Below are positions 17,778 through 26,512 of a stretch of 64,000 bases of DNA, in pieces (position 1 is the first letter of the stretch; each line of letters starts with the position of its first letter). The translations under genes were made by a program, and so were the position numbers. Location of the stretch: the NCBI RefSeq assembly GCF_014699115.1, contig NZ_JACXAD010000005.1, positions 220,016-284,015 on the forward strand. The letters are read 5' to 3'. Origin of the DNA: Hymenobacter montanus. GTDB taxonomy: Bacteria; Bacteroidota; Bacteroidia; Cytophagales; Hymenobacteraceae. A model generated the notes under the pieces. The model was not told the origin of the DNA. It saw nothing but the letters and a program-made list of their open reading frames with translations, and did not search any database.

Positions 17778-18307
17778 CTACGCCTCGCGCCGCTGCTTTT
17801 TCAGCTGCTGGCGTACCTCCTTTACCCGGTCGTCGAACCCGTCGGGATCGTAGCTCACGGTTTCCACGTCGAGCTGGTCGAGCAGGTCCATCATGGCGTT
17901 GGCGTGGTCGGTGCGGGTGCCGGCTGGCATGGTTACAAAGGCCATTTCCGACCACAGCAGCGCCAGCAGGCGGGTGCCGGTGGCGTCGCGCATCTGCATT
18001 TCCACCACCACGCTGGAATTATCGAAATGAATGAGCTGGCTGCATGAATGAGCTGGCTGCTGATGCGCACCTGCGCGCCCTGCCGCGCCGGCTTCAGGTA
18101 GCTGATGTGGTGCTTGGTGATAACCCAGGCGGCGTTTTGCTCGCGGGCCAGCTCACCCATGTTCAGGGCGTAGTGCTCGGTGGTGTGGTCTTCGCGGGCG
18201 TTGAGGAAGTAGTCGAGGTAGCGGGCATTGTTGAGGTGGCCCAGCATATCACAGTCCTGGAAGTGAACACGGTGGGTGGTTTCGGGCGTTTGGATGAGGT
18301 GGGACAT
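17778..18307 (-). pseudogene. Acyl-CoA thioesterase (hotdog fold), frameshifted by a 17-bp tandem duplication
   Basis: Translation from ATG 18307 gives MSHLIQTPETTHRVHFQDCD and then MLGHLNNARYLDYFLNARED, the start of a 4-hydroxybenzoyl-CoA thioesterase-type hotdog protein. It continues to ISSQLIH at about 18050. The frame is then lost because the 17 bases at 18027-18043 are repeated exactly at 18044-18060. Deleting one copy restores ISSQLIHFDNSSVVVEMQMRDA and an open frame to TAG at 17778, ending in QLKKQRREA (about 170 residues). As written, the product would carry a foreign tail from residue 86 on and lose the second half of the fold. An assembly error is the main alternative. Confidence 0.88.
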
Positions 18308-18538
18308 CGACAACGTGGGGCGTACTGAGCCAACAGGTGAAGTGGGGGCAGCCTTCGCTGCGCCAGGCAGGGAAACGAAAATAATCCCGCAAAAGAACAA
18401 CGAACAGTTGGTTGTTACCGATGCGGCCAAGGCAGCATCCCACTGCTGGGCGCGCGGGCAGCGTTCTGGCTAACTACTCGGCACGCCTAACACTTTGCGG
18501 AAAAATTCCTACCTTTTAGCCCTTAATCTGCTCGCCTC

Positions 18539-20554
18539 ATGTTTACGCTTACGCCCGACCGTTCTACTCTGCTGCAGGCCCTGGCCGACACCTTTATTCC
18601 GGCCCTGCCCGACGGCAGCCCGGCCGGCTCCGCCGGCCTGAACCTGGAGAAATTGCAGGACCTCGTTCGCGAGCAACCCCTGGGCGCCCAGGCCGAGTTC
18701 GGCAAATTGCTCGACCTCCTGGAGAAGCCCCTGCTGGGCCTCACTTGGTTTGGGCCCCTGAAGCCCTTCCGCAAACTCGACCCCACCCAGCGCGAGCAGC
18801 TGTTGCAAAGCTGGGCCGCGTCGAATGTGCCGCAGCTGCGCAAGGGGTTTCAGGCCCTGCGCAAGCTGTGCACGCTGCTGTACTACGGCGGCAGCATGGC
18901 CGAGGTGCCCGCCGCCTGGGGCCGCCTGGGCTACCCTGGGCCCGACGAGCGGCCGGTGGATACGCCCCGGCCCATTCAACCCCTGCGCCCTACCCAGGAC
19001 ACGGTGTACGACTGTGAGGTGCTCGTTATTGGCAGCGGGGCCGGGGGCGGCGTGGTGGCCGGCGAGCTGGCCCAGGCGGGGTACGACGTGCTGGTCGTCG
19101 AGAAAGGGCCCTATTGCCACGGCTGCGACTTCACCCAGCGCGAAGTAGAGATGCTCGGCAAGCTCTACGACGCCAAAGGCGCCCTGGCAACCCAGGACGG
19201 AAGTATCGGCATCCTGGCCGGCTCCTGCCTGGGCGGCGGTACCACCGTGAACTGGGCGGGGGCTTTCCGCACGCCGGATTACGTGCTTCAGGAGTGGGCC
19301 CGCGAGCACGAGGTGCCCCACTTTACGACCCTGGAATTTAAGGAGAGCCTCAACGCCGTGGCCCGCACCATCGGCGTTAACACCAACTACGTCCGCCACA
19401 ACGGCCAAAACCAGGCCCTCTGGGACGGCTCGACCAGGCTGGGCCAGGAAGTGAAGCTGATTCCGCGCAATGAAAAAGGGCTCACCGATTCGGAGGCCCA
19501 CTTTCGCGCCCTCGGCTACACCACCCTGGGCGACGCCCACGGCCTCAAGCAAGGCACGCTGAACACCTACCTGCTCACGGCCTTCGAGCACGGCGCCCGC
19601 ATCCTGGCCGACACCAAGGTCGACCGGGTGACCATTGCCCAGGGCCGGGCAACCGGGGCCGAAGCAGTGCACACCACTGCCGATGGCCGCCCGGTGCGCA
19701 TCACGGTGCGGGCCCGCCGGGTGGTAGTGGCCGGCGGGGCTATTCAGACGCCCGCCCTGCTGCTGCGCTCGGGCCTGAAGCACCCGCACCTGGGCCAGCA
19801 CCTGCACCTGCACCCGACCGTGGTGGTGGGGGCCCGCTACCCCCACGCCATGAACTCCTGGCACGGGCCGAGCATGAGCGTGGTCAACGACACCTACACC
19901 ATGCTGCACGGCACCAACTTTGGCGCCAAGCTGGAAACGCCGCCCACTCACCCGGGCTTGCTGAGCATGGTGCTGCCCTGGCTCTCGGGCCAGCAGCACC
20001 ACGAGCTGCTGCGCGACGCTGGCCGCCTCGGCTCGTTTATCGTGCTCACCCGCGACCGCGACGGGGGCCGCGTGAGCCTCGACAAGCACGGCACCGCGCT
20101 GATTGACTACACCCTGTCGGACTTCGACCGGGCCAACATGCTGGAAGGAGTGCGGGCCGCCGCGCAAATTCACGTAGCCGCCGGGGCCGAAACTGTGTAC
20201 CTGCCCCATAATACGCTGCCCACCCTGCACGCCCACGCCGGAGTGTTGCGCAACCCGGACGTGCTCGACAAGCTGCCGTACTTAAGCTGGAAGCCCAACC
20301 AGTTTGGCCTGTACAGCGCCCACCAGATGAGCACCTGCCGCATGGGCGGGGTGGCGGCCACCCACCCCCTGAAACCTAACGGCGAAACGGTGGAGGTGCA
20401 AAACCTTTTCGTGGCCGATGCCTCGGCCTTTCCGGCGTGCAGCGGGGTCAACCCCATGCTCACCATCATGGCCCTGGCCCACTTCACGGCCCAGGGCCTG
20501 AAGGCCGGGGAGGCGCGCGCCAGCCGTCCACAAGTGGCCGCCACAATGGGCTAG
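18539..20554 (+). CDS. GMC-family FAD-dependent oxidoreductase (long-chain alcohol oxidase-like)
   Basis: A 671-residue protein. An N-terminal helical region (about 1-150), found in the long-chain-alcohol-oxidase branch, precedes the Rossmann dinucleotide motif GSGAGGG near residue 163 and the ADP-binding E of VVEKGPY. GGGTTVNWAGAFRTP (about 235-250) is the GMC signature. The C-terminal GMC domain has YSAHQMSTCRMGG, containing the catalytic histidine, and DASAFPACSGVNPMLTIMALA near the end. It should oxidise an alcohol or similar hydroxyl substrate with FAD. No signal peptide. A TACCTTTT -7-like box lies at 18510-18517. The substrate is not determined. Confidence 0.9.
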   Translation: MFTLTPDRSTLLQALADTFIPALPDGSPAGSAGLNLEKLQDLVREQPLGAQAEFGKLLDLLEKPLLGLTWFGPLKPFRKLDPTQREQLLQSWAASNVPQLRKGFQALRKLCTLLYYGGSMAEVPAAWGRLGYPGPDERPVDTPRPIQPLRPTQDTVYDCEVLVIGSGAGGGVVAGELAQAGYDVLVVEKGPYCHGCDFTQREVEMLGKLYDAKGALATQDGSIGILAGSCLGGGTTVNWAGAFRTPDYVLQEWAREHEVPHFTTLEFKESLNAVARTIGVNTNYVRHNGQNQALWDGSTRLGQEVKLIPRNEKGLTDSEAHFRALGYTTLGDAHGLKQGTLNTYLLTAFEHGARILADTKVDRVTIAQGRATGAEAVHTTADGRPVRITVRARRVVVAGGAIQTPALLLRSGLKHPHLGQHLHLHPTVVVGARYPHAMNSWHGPSMSVVNDTYTMLHGTNFGAKLETPPTHPGLLSMVLPWLSGQQHHELLRDAGRLGSFIVLTRDRDGGRVSLDKHGTALIDYTLSDFDRANMLEGVRAAAQIHVAAGAETVYLPHNTLPTLHAHAGVLRNPDVLDKLPYLSWKPNQFGLYSAHQMSTCRMGGVAATHPLKPNGETVEVQNLFVADASAFPACSGVNPMLTIMALAHFTAQGLKAGEARASRPQVAATMG

Positions 20555-20645
20555 GCGTATGGTCGTGAAGTGAGCTTCGGTAGCAAAAGAACCTCCCCTA
20601 ACTCCTGGGACTATACAGTTGCTAACTACTCAGTACTTAAACGTA

Positions 20646-20678
20646 GAAAGGGCTGCCTCACCTGAGACAGCCCTTTCG
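20646..20678. terminator. Bidirectional terminator between convergent genes
   Basis: A 15-bp stem (GAAAGGGCTGCCTCA with TGAGACAGCCCTTTC, one mismatch) with a 2-base loop. It serves both the GMC oxidoreductase and the metalloprotease, which converge here. Confidence 0.85.
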
Positions 20679-20700
20679 CTTTCGGCTGATAACTAACCGT

Positions 20701-23199
20701 TTACTTCTGGACCAGCACTTTGCGCGAAACCAGTTCGTCTGCCGTACCCAGGCTGATGTGGTACATGCCCGAGGCCAGACCACTCAGATCAACGGGAACC
20801 GACACCGTGCGCTGGTTGCCCGCGACGGCCTGCCGCAGCACTTCCTGGCCGACGCTGTTGCGCACGACCAGCTGCAAGCCGGCCACCGGACGCTCGAACT
20901 GAGCCTGCACCCGGAAATAACCCGTCGTGGGGTTGGGATAGGCCTGCAGGCCGTCGTTTGCTTTCAACTCAGCCAGCGCCGTACCGGAAACGACCACGTC
21001 CTGAATGGCCAGGTTGTCGATGGCCCAGCCCCAGCCGTGGCTGAGCTGGTCGGAAAACAAGCGGAAGCGCAGGCGGACCACGTCACCCGCCGCGAATTGG
21101 TCGCGCAGGTTTAGGGTGCGGGGCTTGAACAGGGCTGGCGTACCAACACCCGTGGAATTGAGGCCACTCGTACCACTGTCCCAGGCCGCCCGCCAGTCGG
21201 CTTGGGCGTTACAGTCGTAGCCCGGGGCCAGCGGCGTCCAGGTAACGCCGTTGTCTTTGCTGCCTTCCACCACCACGTAGTCGTAGAAGTTGGCGCCCCC
21301 AAACACGCTGCCGGGGTCACCCGGCTCGACCAGCACGATTTCGTCAAACTTCACGACGGCCTCCGTGGGATTGGCTTTCACGATGATGGGCACCAGCATT
21401 TGGTAGATGATGTTACTCTGAAAATTGGCATCAGCACCGTCCGCGTACGGGTGGTCGGAATGAATGGCGGGGGTGGTAAACCCGGCTGGCTGGGTAATGG
21501 AGAAACCATCCCCTACAAAATCAAGCGGGGTGCTGCTATTCAGGGCGTTGACATACGTAGTCACCGGCGCTTTGAAAGAGACTATCTGTACGGAGTAGAG
21601 GCCGCTGGCTGGGGTAACAGTCTGGTTAACGGCCACGGCCACGTCGCGTACCACCACCCGGTAGCTTACCACGTCACCCGTGTTGATAGGACCAGCGGCG
21701 GTAGTCAGTTGCCCGACGAAGGTCGTGTCGTTCTGCCGGTTCAGCAGGATGTTGGGCCGCGCAGTGCCGTTCACGTTATATTCCAGGGTTACGGTACCCA
21801 CGTTCTGATTGTCCTTGGCATATACCGTAAGCTGATAAGGCAACTGGCTGGCAAACAGGAAAGAGGGAGCCCGGTGAGTAACGGCCGGCGCCTGGGTGTC
21901 GGGGCCGACCCGGAAGCGGTAGCGCGATGGCGTGCTGGACGTGGCGTAAAGGCCGGGCGCGGTGTACGTGCGGTTCGTCTCCACGTCTTCCGCCTGCAGA
22001 TAATAGCTCACGTTGCTGTTCAGCCCCGGGTTCGGAATCGTGCCCGTGTACTGATTCGGCGTGGCCGTGGCCGTCATCACCACCGTCGTTTCCGCCCCCC
22101 CGTTGATGGCGTACACCAGCTTCACCGAGTTGGGCTTGACCGTCCCATCGCTTTCCACCAAGGTATTGATCACGAAATTCTGCGCCACCTCCGTGTCGCG
22201 CAGCGGCGTGTGCCGGATGGCCGTGTTGAACCACCCGAGCTCGTTGAAGATCGCCCGGGTGATCGGACCCGGGTCATGGATGGCCTCGGCTGAGCCGATT
22301 TGCGGCGTCATTAGTGAATTGACGTTACCGGCCAGGTAGGTGCTTTCGTCCAGGTGCGAGATGCTCGAGCCGCCCGAAAACGTGGTGGGGGCATATAGCT
22401 TCGGCCGCACCCCACTGTTGACGGCCTTGGCCAGCGGGCTGTTAAAATACAGGTTGTTGCTGCGAAACTGCGCGCCCAACGCGGCCGAAGGATTGGCGAA
22501 GAGCGTGGCGTTGGTCAGCTGCTGGCCCGCCAGATTTTCGATGTACGTCGCGAAGTTGACCGGTGGCGTGCCATAGGTGCCCTGGTTCGCCGTCGCGTCG
22601 TAGCTGGTACCGGCCTGAAAGCCCAGCCCGTGCCCGAGCTCGTGCAGCACCACCGTCACCAGGTCGTACTGGCCAGAAGGGGGGTTGGCGTCGAGGCCGT
22701 AGTACCAGTTAAAGGTGCTGCTGAAGTTGGCGTTGATGTCGGCGTCGGTGGGCGCGTTCAGGTCGCGGCCCGCGATTTTCTCGGCCAGCGCCACTGGGTA
22801 CCGTACGTCCCGGCGCGAAGCCCCATCGAGGCGCGTGTAGTAGCCGGTGGTTCCGGCCGATCCGAGGACGCCCGCCGCCAGGGGCGTCCAGTTGGCATTG
22901 ACATGAATGGTCACCGGCGAGGAAAGGATCGATTGCCAGATATCAACCGCCCGCTGGAACGCGGCCTGGGCCTGGGGGGTGAACCCGGTGTAGGTGACCT
23001 GGATGGTGGCCGCCGTCGCCCGGCGCCCCGTGCGTTGCTGTTCTAGATAGGCCGCCGGGGGCGCCACCCGCGTATGCATGTTTTCGGGGCGGGCCGGGCA
23101 CACGACCACCGGCACCCGGCCCGGTACGGCCACAAAAGTCTGGCCGACGACCGGCTGAATAGCTACACTAAGCAGCGAAAACAGGAGTATGTTTTTCAT
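20701..23199 (-). CDS. Secreted zinc metalloprotease with T9SS type A sorting domain
   Basis: An 832-residue protein. Signal peptide MKNILLFSLLSVAIQPVVGQ. The peptidase domain (about 60-340) carries H186-E-L-G-H190-x-x-G-F, a metzincin-like zinc motif; the third ligand cannot be fixed by eye. A later segment (SLMTPQ...AIHDPGPITRAIFNELGW) is the met-turn region typical of such secreted Bacteroidota proteases. Ig-like or jelly-roll domains follow (about 350-560, then about 570-740). The type A CTD ends the protein (LQAYPNPTTGYFRV ... GMYHISLGTADELVSRKVLVQK). Exported and surface-attached or released by T9SS; likely degrades external protein. Confidence 0.9.
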   Translation of the reverse strand: MKNILLFSLLSVAIQPVVGQTFVAVPGRVPVVVCPARPENMHTRVAPPAAYLEQQRTGRRATAATIQVTYTGFTPQAQAAFQRAVDIWQSILSSPVTIHVNANWTPLAAGVLGSAGTTGYYTRLDGASRRDVRYPVALAEKIAGRDLNAPTDADINANFSSTFNWYYGLDANPPSGQYDLVTVVLHELGHGLGFQAGTSYDATANQGTYGTPPVNFATYIENLAGQQLTNATLFANPSAALGAQFRSNNLYFNSPLAKAVNSGVRPKLYAPTTFSGGSSISHLDESTYLAGNVNSLMTPQIGSAEAIHDPGPITRAIFNELGWFNTAIRHTPLRDTEVAQNFVINTLVESDGTVKPNSVKLVYAINGGAETTVVMTATATPNQYTGTIPNPGLNSNVSYYLQAEDVETNRTYTAPGLYATSSTPSRYRFRVGPDTQAPAVTHRAPSFLFASQLPYQLTVYAKDNQNVGTVTLEYNVNGTARPNILLNRQNDTTFVGQLTTAAGPINTGDVVSYRVVVRDVAVAVNQTVTPASGLYSVQIVSFKAPVTTYVNALNSSTPLDFVGDGFSITQPAGFTTPAIHSDHPYADGADANFQSNIIYQMLVPIIVKANPTEAVVKFDEIVLVEPGDPGSVFGGANFYDYVVVEGSKDNGVTWTPLAPGYDCNAQADWRAAWDSGTSGLNSTGVGTPALFKPRTLNLRDQFAAGDVVRLRFRLFSDQLSHGWGWAIDNLAIQDVVVSGTALAELKANDGLQAYPNPTTGYFRVQAQFERPVAGLQLVVRNSVGQEVLRQAVAGNQRTVSVPVDLSGLASGMYHISLGTADELVSRKVLVQK

Positions 23200-23231
23200 T
23201 CAAAAAAGAAAAGAATTAAGGATGGGAAGCG

Positions 23232-23262
23232 TAAAGATAACATTCTGACGGGCGCTTAGCAA
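23232..23262 (-). promoter_or_regulatory. Probable promoter of the T9SS metalloprotease
   Basis: The minus strand reads TTGC (23262-23259), 19 bases, TATCTTTA (23239-23232), then about 32 bases to the ATG. It is a near-match to TTTG-N19-TAnnTTTG. Confidence 0.4.
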
Positions 23263-23880
23263 GCCATAAAACCAATTGCTGGCTTTCAGCATGCTCACCA
23301 CGATGGCCGCGGCCCCGTTCCACGCCTCCCGACGTTGTAATTAGGCCCCGCTCATGGTAATCGGGGCATTCGGCATGGACAACGAAATGCAAAGTGCGGG
23401 CCCGGTGGGCCGCCGCAATAGCGACTACGCAATCTGGTAGCAGGCACGGCCATAACGTGAGCATCGCGGCTGCGGTAGTGCGCTGGAATTTTATGAGCAA
23501 GTGGGCTGGCTGAAGATACGCAGGCTAGATGATTTAAAGTTATCGCGAAGTGAAAACGGAAACTGGCTGCGCTTCCGCGACAAAATCAACCGGATGCCTT
23601 TTTATTGCCTTCTGCCAACTAACCACAGCCCCTGGTACAGTCCAAAACGGTAGATGACAAACCTCTGGGTAGTACTCCGCTTTCAACCAAATCCGCAGGA
23701 CAATATTCTTAAATACCAGATAACTGAATTCTTGTCCAAAAAACAAGCTGGTGTATATACATTCTCACTTACTCAGACTGCCTTTCACGCCTTTCGGGCG
23801 ACTAGCTACGCTAGTGCTATACCGGCTCCACCGCCAAGGGGTGAATCTGCGTATGAGGGTTATTCGCCTTCTAAGCTCTT
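23263..23880. other. Non-coding stretch
   Basis: About 600 bases with no gene of convincing coding character on either strand. The left part is upstream sequence of the metalloprotease. No repeats, hairpins or RNA genes were recognised. Confidence 0.45.
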
Positions 23881-24297
23881 ATGTCAACCTTTCTGCTCCG
23901 CTTCACCCTCCTGCCCCTGCTGGCGTTCCTGCTGCTAACGAACTGCACCCGCCGTGCACGCCCCTCCACCGCGCCCGTGGCCGCAACCGCTCGGCCCCCT
24001 GAGTCGCCCACACCAGCCAGTGCCGCCCGTGACCTGGCCGACGTGATGGCCACCGACCTCCAACTCACTCCCGAGCAAACCAGCCAGGTTAGGACCATTC
24101 TCAATAGAACTGTGCAAGAGGCCAACGCGGCGAAGGCGAAATACCCGCCCCAATCTTCTGGTCTGCTGACCGAGCTCAAGCGCATTAACGCCGACTCCCA
24201 AAAGGGCCTGCTGGCCGTGTTGGGCCCCGTCAAATTCAAGCAGTTGCGAGCCAACCAACGCAAAATGGCCGAGGAGATGCAGCAGCGGCAGAAGTAA
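23881..24297 (+). CDS. Small lipoprotein with Spy/CpxP-like helical region
   Basis: A 138-residue protein. Signal MSTFLLRFTLLPLLAFLLLT with lipobox L-T-N-C (C22), then a Pro/Ala/Thr linker to about residue 48. The helical remainder, DLQLTPEQTSQVRTILNRTV and then ALLAVLGPVKFKQLRANQRKMA-type sequence, has the LTPEQ...V-x-x-I and F-x-x-L/K-F repeats seen in LTXXQ/Spy-like periplasmic proteins. The function may be periplasmic chaperone-like, which is inferred. Monocistronic. Confidence 0.7.
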   Translation: MSTFLLRFTLLPLLAFLLLTNCTRRARPSTAPVAATARPPESPTPASAARDLADVMATDLQLTPEQTSQVRTILNRTVQEANAAKAKYPPQSSGLLTELKRINADSQKGLLAVLGPVKFKQLRANQRKMAEEMQQRQK

Positions 24298-24908
24298 GGC
24301 GTAAGGCGGCTAGGTAGGCCCCGGAGCTTGACGCCGGCTCTCGTTCGAAGAGCAAGCCCTCACCTGATAATATTTGGAGTCAGGGCCGATACCAGGCTTA
24401 GGGAGAGGTAGCCAGCTTATCGTAACTGCTATCCTTCCTCCGTTCCCGCTTCGACAGCGTAATGAGGTGATTTCTCACTGACTTTGTCTCATTATAATAT
24501 ATCGGTGGATTAGTTACCAGCGGCTGGCGGGGCTGCACTCAGAAGCCGCGTAGTGGTGATAGAAGCTCTGGCGGCCCTGTCACCGCTCCGCGGCTTTCAT
24601 CCCATCATCCCGGGTTCTACCAACCTGTCGCCGCTCCGCGGCTAGGCCGTGCTCTGGACTTGACTTCGCAGCCAACCAAGGCGGTTCTTAAGTTAACCAT
24701 CGGTTCCCCGGCCCCGGCATCTACCCTAGCGAGAAAAGTACCCTAGCGAGCTTCTTTGCGCCTGGTCTGATATGGTCTTCGGCGATGGGCAAGATGCCTC
24801 TGCATTACACGCGCTAGGCCGTAATTGGGAACGAGCGTGATTTTGGAGTCGGCCAACAGCAACGACCGAATAAACAGAACCGCCAAGTCGTACCAAGTTG
24901 CTCCACTT
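24298..24908. other. Intergenic region with REP-like repeat cluster
   Basis: No gene is seen. The right-hand part includes a tandem-like ACCCTAGCGAG pair (about 24723-24751). The left and middle parts hold three copies of a 19-bp palindromic-family unit, listed separately. Confidence 0.55.
24544..24643. repeat. REP-like 19-bp repeat cluster (three copies)
   Basis: Unit AGCCGCGnAGnGGnGAnAG occurs at 24544-24562 (forward), 24577-24595 (inverted) and 24625-24643 (inverted), with one to three differences among copies. The first two form a hairpin. The same unit recurs at 63771-63874. Confidence 0.75.
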
Positions 24909-26372
24909 TTAGAGGTATTTCATCAGTAATTCAATTAGCTTCCGCACCTTGGGCGTGTAGGGCGGATACATGGCCTTGATGCCGGTGAAGCCCACGCGCT
25001 GCCGCATCACACCTTTCTCGTTGCTGAAAGCCAGGAAGCCGGCATGGCCGTGGGCCTTGCCCAGGCCGCTGTTGCCCACGCCGCCGGCGGGCAGCTCGGG
25101 GTGGGCGAAGTGGAGTACCGTTTCGTTAATCCCCGCGCCACCGGCCGACACATTCTTCAGCAGGTAGCGCCGGGTTTCGGCGCTGGTCGTGAACACGTAT
25201 TGCGCCAGCGGCTTGAGCCGGGCGTTGATGTATTCGGCGGTTTCGTCCAAGGTTTTAAAGGTGAGCACGGGCAGTAGCGGGCCAAAGATTTCCTCTTCCA
25301 GCACGCGGGCCCCGGCCGGCACGTTGGTCAGGATAGTGGGCTCGATGTAGTTCTGGGAGGCATCGACGGCGCCGCCCGCGGCCACGGTAGCGCCCCGCGC
25401 CTGGGCGTCTTCGAGCAGACCCGCGAGCCGGGCAAAGTGGTGCTGATTTACTATCCGGGCCAAGGACTCTGATTGCTGGATGCCGGCTCCGGTAGGGTTA
25501 TAAGCCCGCTGTACGGCCGCGGCCAGCTCGGCCATGAAAGCAGGCTGCACGCTCTCCTGAACCAGCAGGTAATCGGGGGCCACGCAGGTTTGGCCGTTAT
25601 TGAGGAATTTACCCCAGACGATTTTCTCGGCCGCGTCGCGCAGGTTAGCCGTGTGGTCGACCACGGCGGGGTTTTTGCCTCCTAATTCGAGGGTGAGGCC
25701 GCTGAGGTGCTCGGCCGCGGCGCGCATTACAATCTTACCTACCTCGGGGCTACCCGTGAAGAAAATGTGGTTCCACGGCAGCTTCAGCAACTCGGTGGCC
25801 ACTTCCTTACCACCTTCGAGCAGCAGCACCTCATTGGGCTGAAATAATTCCTCGCACAGCCGGCGTAGCAGAGCCGAAGTGGCGGGGGTTTGCTCGGCTG
25901 GCTTGATAACCACCGCGTTGCCGGCCGCAATGGCCGAGACCAGCGGTCCCACGGCCAAATAAAAGGGGTAGTTCCAGGGCGCGATGATCAGGACCACGCC
26001 TTTGGGCTCGACCTGCACCCACGAACGCGTGCCCAGCAGGGCCATTGGCGCCCCCACCCGGCGCGGAGCCATCCACTTTTTCAGGTGCTTGATGGTGTGT
26101 CGCAGCTCGACCAGCGAGGTCCAGATTTCGGTTAGGTCGGTTTCGGCGGCGGGCTTGCGGAAGTCGGCGTAAAGCGCTTGCTGAATCTCGGTACGGTGCG
26201 CCTGCAGCCAGCCAACGAGCTTTTGCAGGCGGGCGCGGCGGGCGGCCACTCCCTCTGCCCGCAGGGCCGGCTCGTTCTGCCGCAAAGCCTCAAACTGGAG
26301 TTGAAATTGGTTAGTACCCGGCGGGGGATAAACCAAGCCCGAGGCGCTGGGGACGGAAACGGCTGGTAGCAT
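24909..26372 (-). CDS. Aldehyde dehydrogenase (ALDH3-like)
   Basis: A 487-residue protein from ATG 26372; the frame is open further upstream, but that extension overlaps the divergent gene and lacks the fold. It has the NAD-binding APWNYPFYLAVGP and IKPAEQTPATS motifs, FFTGSPEVGK, the general base in LTLELGGKNPAVV (Glu), and the nucleophile in NNGQTCVAPDY (Cys). EEIFGPLLPV closes the core. The C-terminal tail YPPYTPKVRKLIELLMKYL is typical of the ALDH3 class that oxidises medium- and long-chain aldehydes. Oxidises an aldehyde to its acid with NAD(P). Divergent from the PAP2 gene. Confidence 0.93.
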   Translation of the reverse strand: MLPAVSVPSASGLVYPPPGTNQFQLQFEALRQNEPALRAEGVAARRARLQKLVGWLQAHRTEIQQALYADFRKPAAETDLTEIWTSLVELRHTIKHLKKWMAPRRVGAPMALLGTRSWVQVEPKGVVLIIAPWNYPFYLAVGPLVSAIAAGNAVVIKPAEQTPATSALLRRLCEELFQPNEVLLLEGGKEVATELLKLPWNHIFFTGSPEVGKIVMRAAAEHLSGLTLELGGKNPAVVDHTANLRDAAEKIVWGKFLNNGQTCVAPDYLLVQESVQPAFMAELAAAVQRAYNPTGAGIQQSESLARIVNQHHFARLAGLLEDAQARGATVAAGGAVDASQNYIEPTILTNVPAGARVLEEEIFGPLLPVLTFKTLDETAEYINARLKPLAQYVFTTSAETRRYLLKNVSAGGAGINETVLHFAHPELPAGGVGNSGLGKAHGHAGFLAFSNEKGVMRQRVGFTGIKAMYPPYTPKVRKLIELLMKYL

Positions 26373-26512
26373 AGCAGGACGCGTAAGCGAGCCGACCACC
26401 ACGGCCCGGCTTCGCTGAAAGGTACGGTACTCGGGCAATATTCCCAGTGGCTGGCCGTCGGTGCGGGCAGCCCGGCGCCCGGCTCCTTGCCTTAACTCAA
26501 CGTTAGCCCGAC

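Noticed and set aside
18509..20236. Minus-strand frame of 575 codons over the GMC oxidoreductase
   Set aside because: Antisense shadow; the plus-strand gene has complete GMC motifs.
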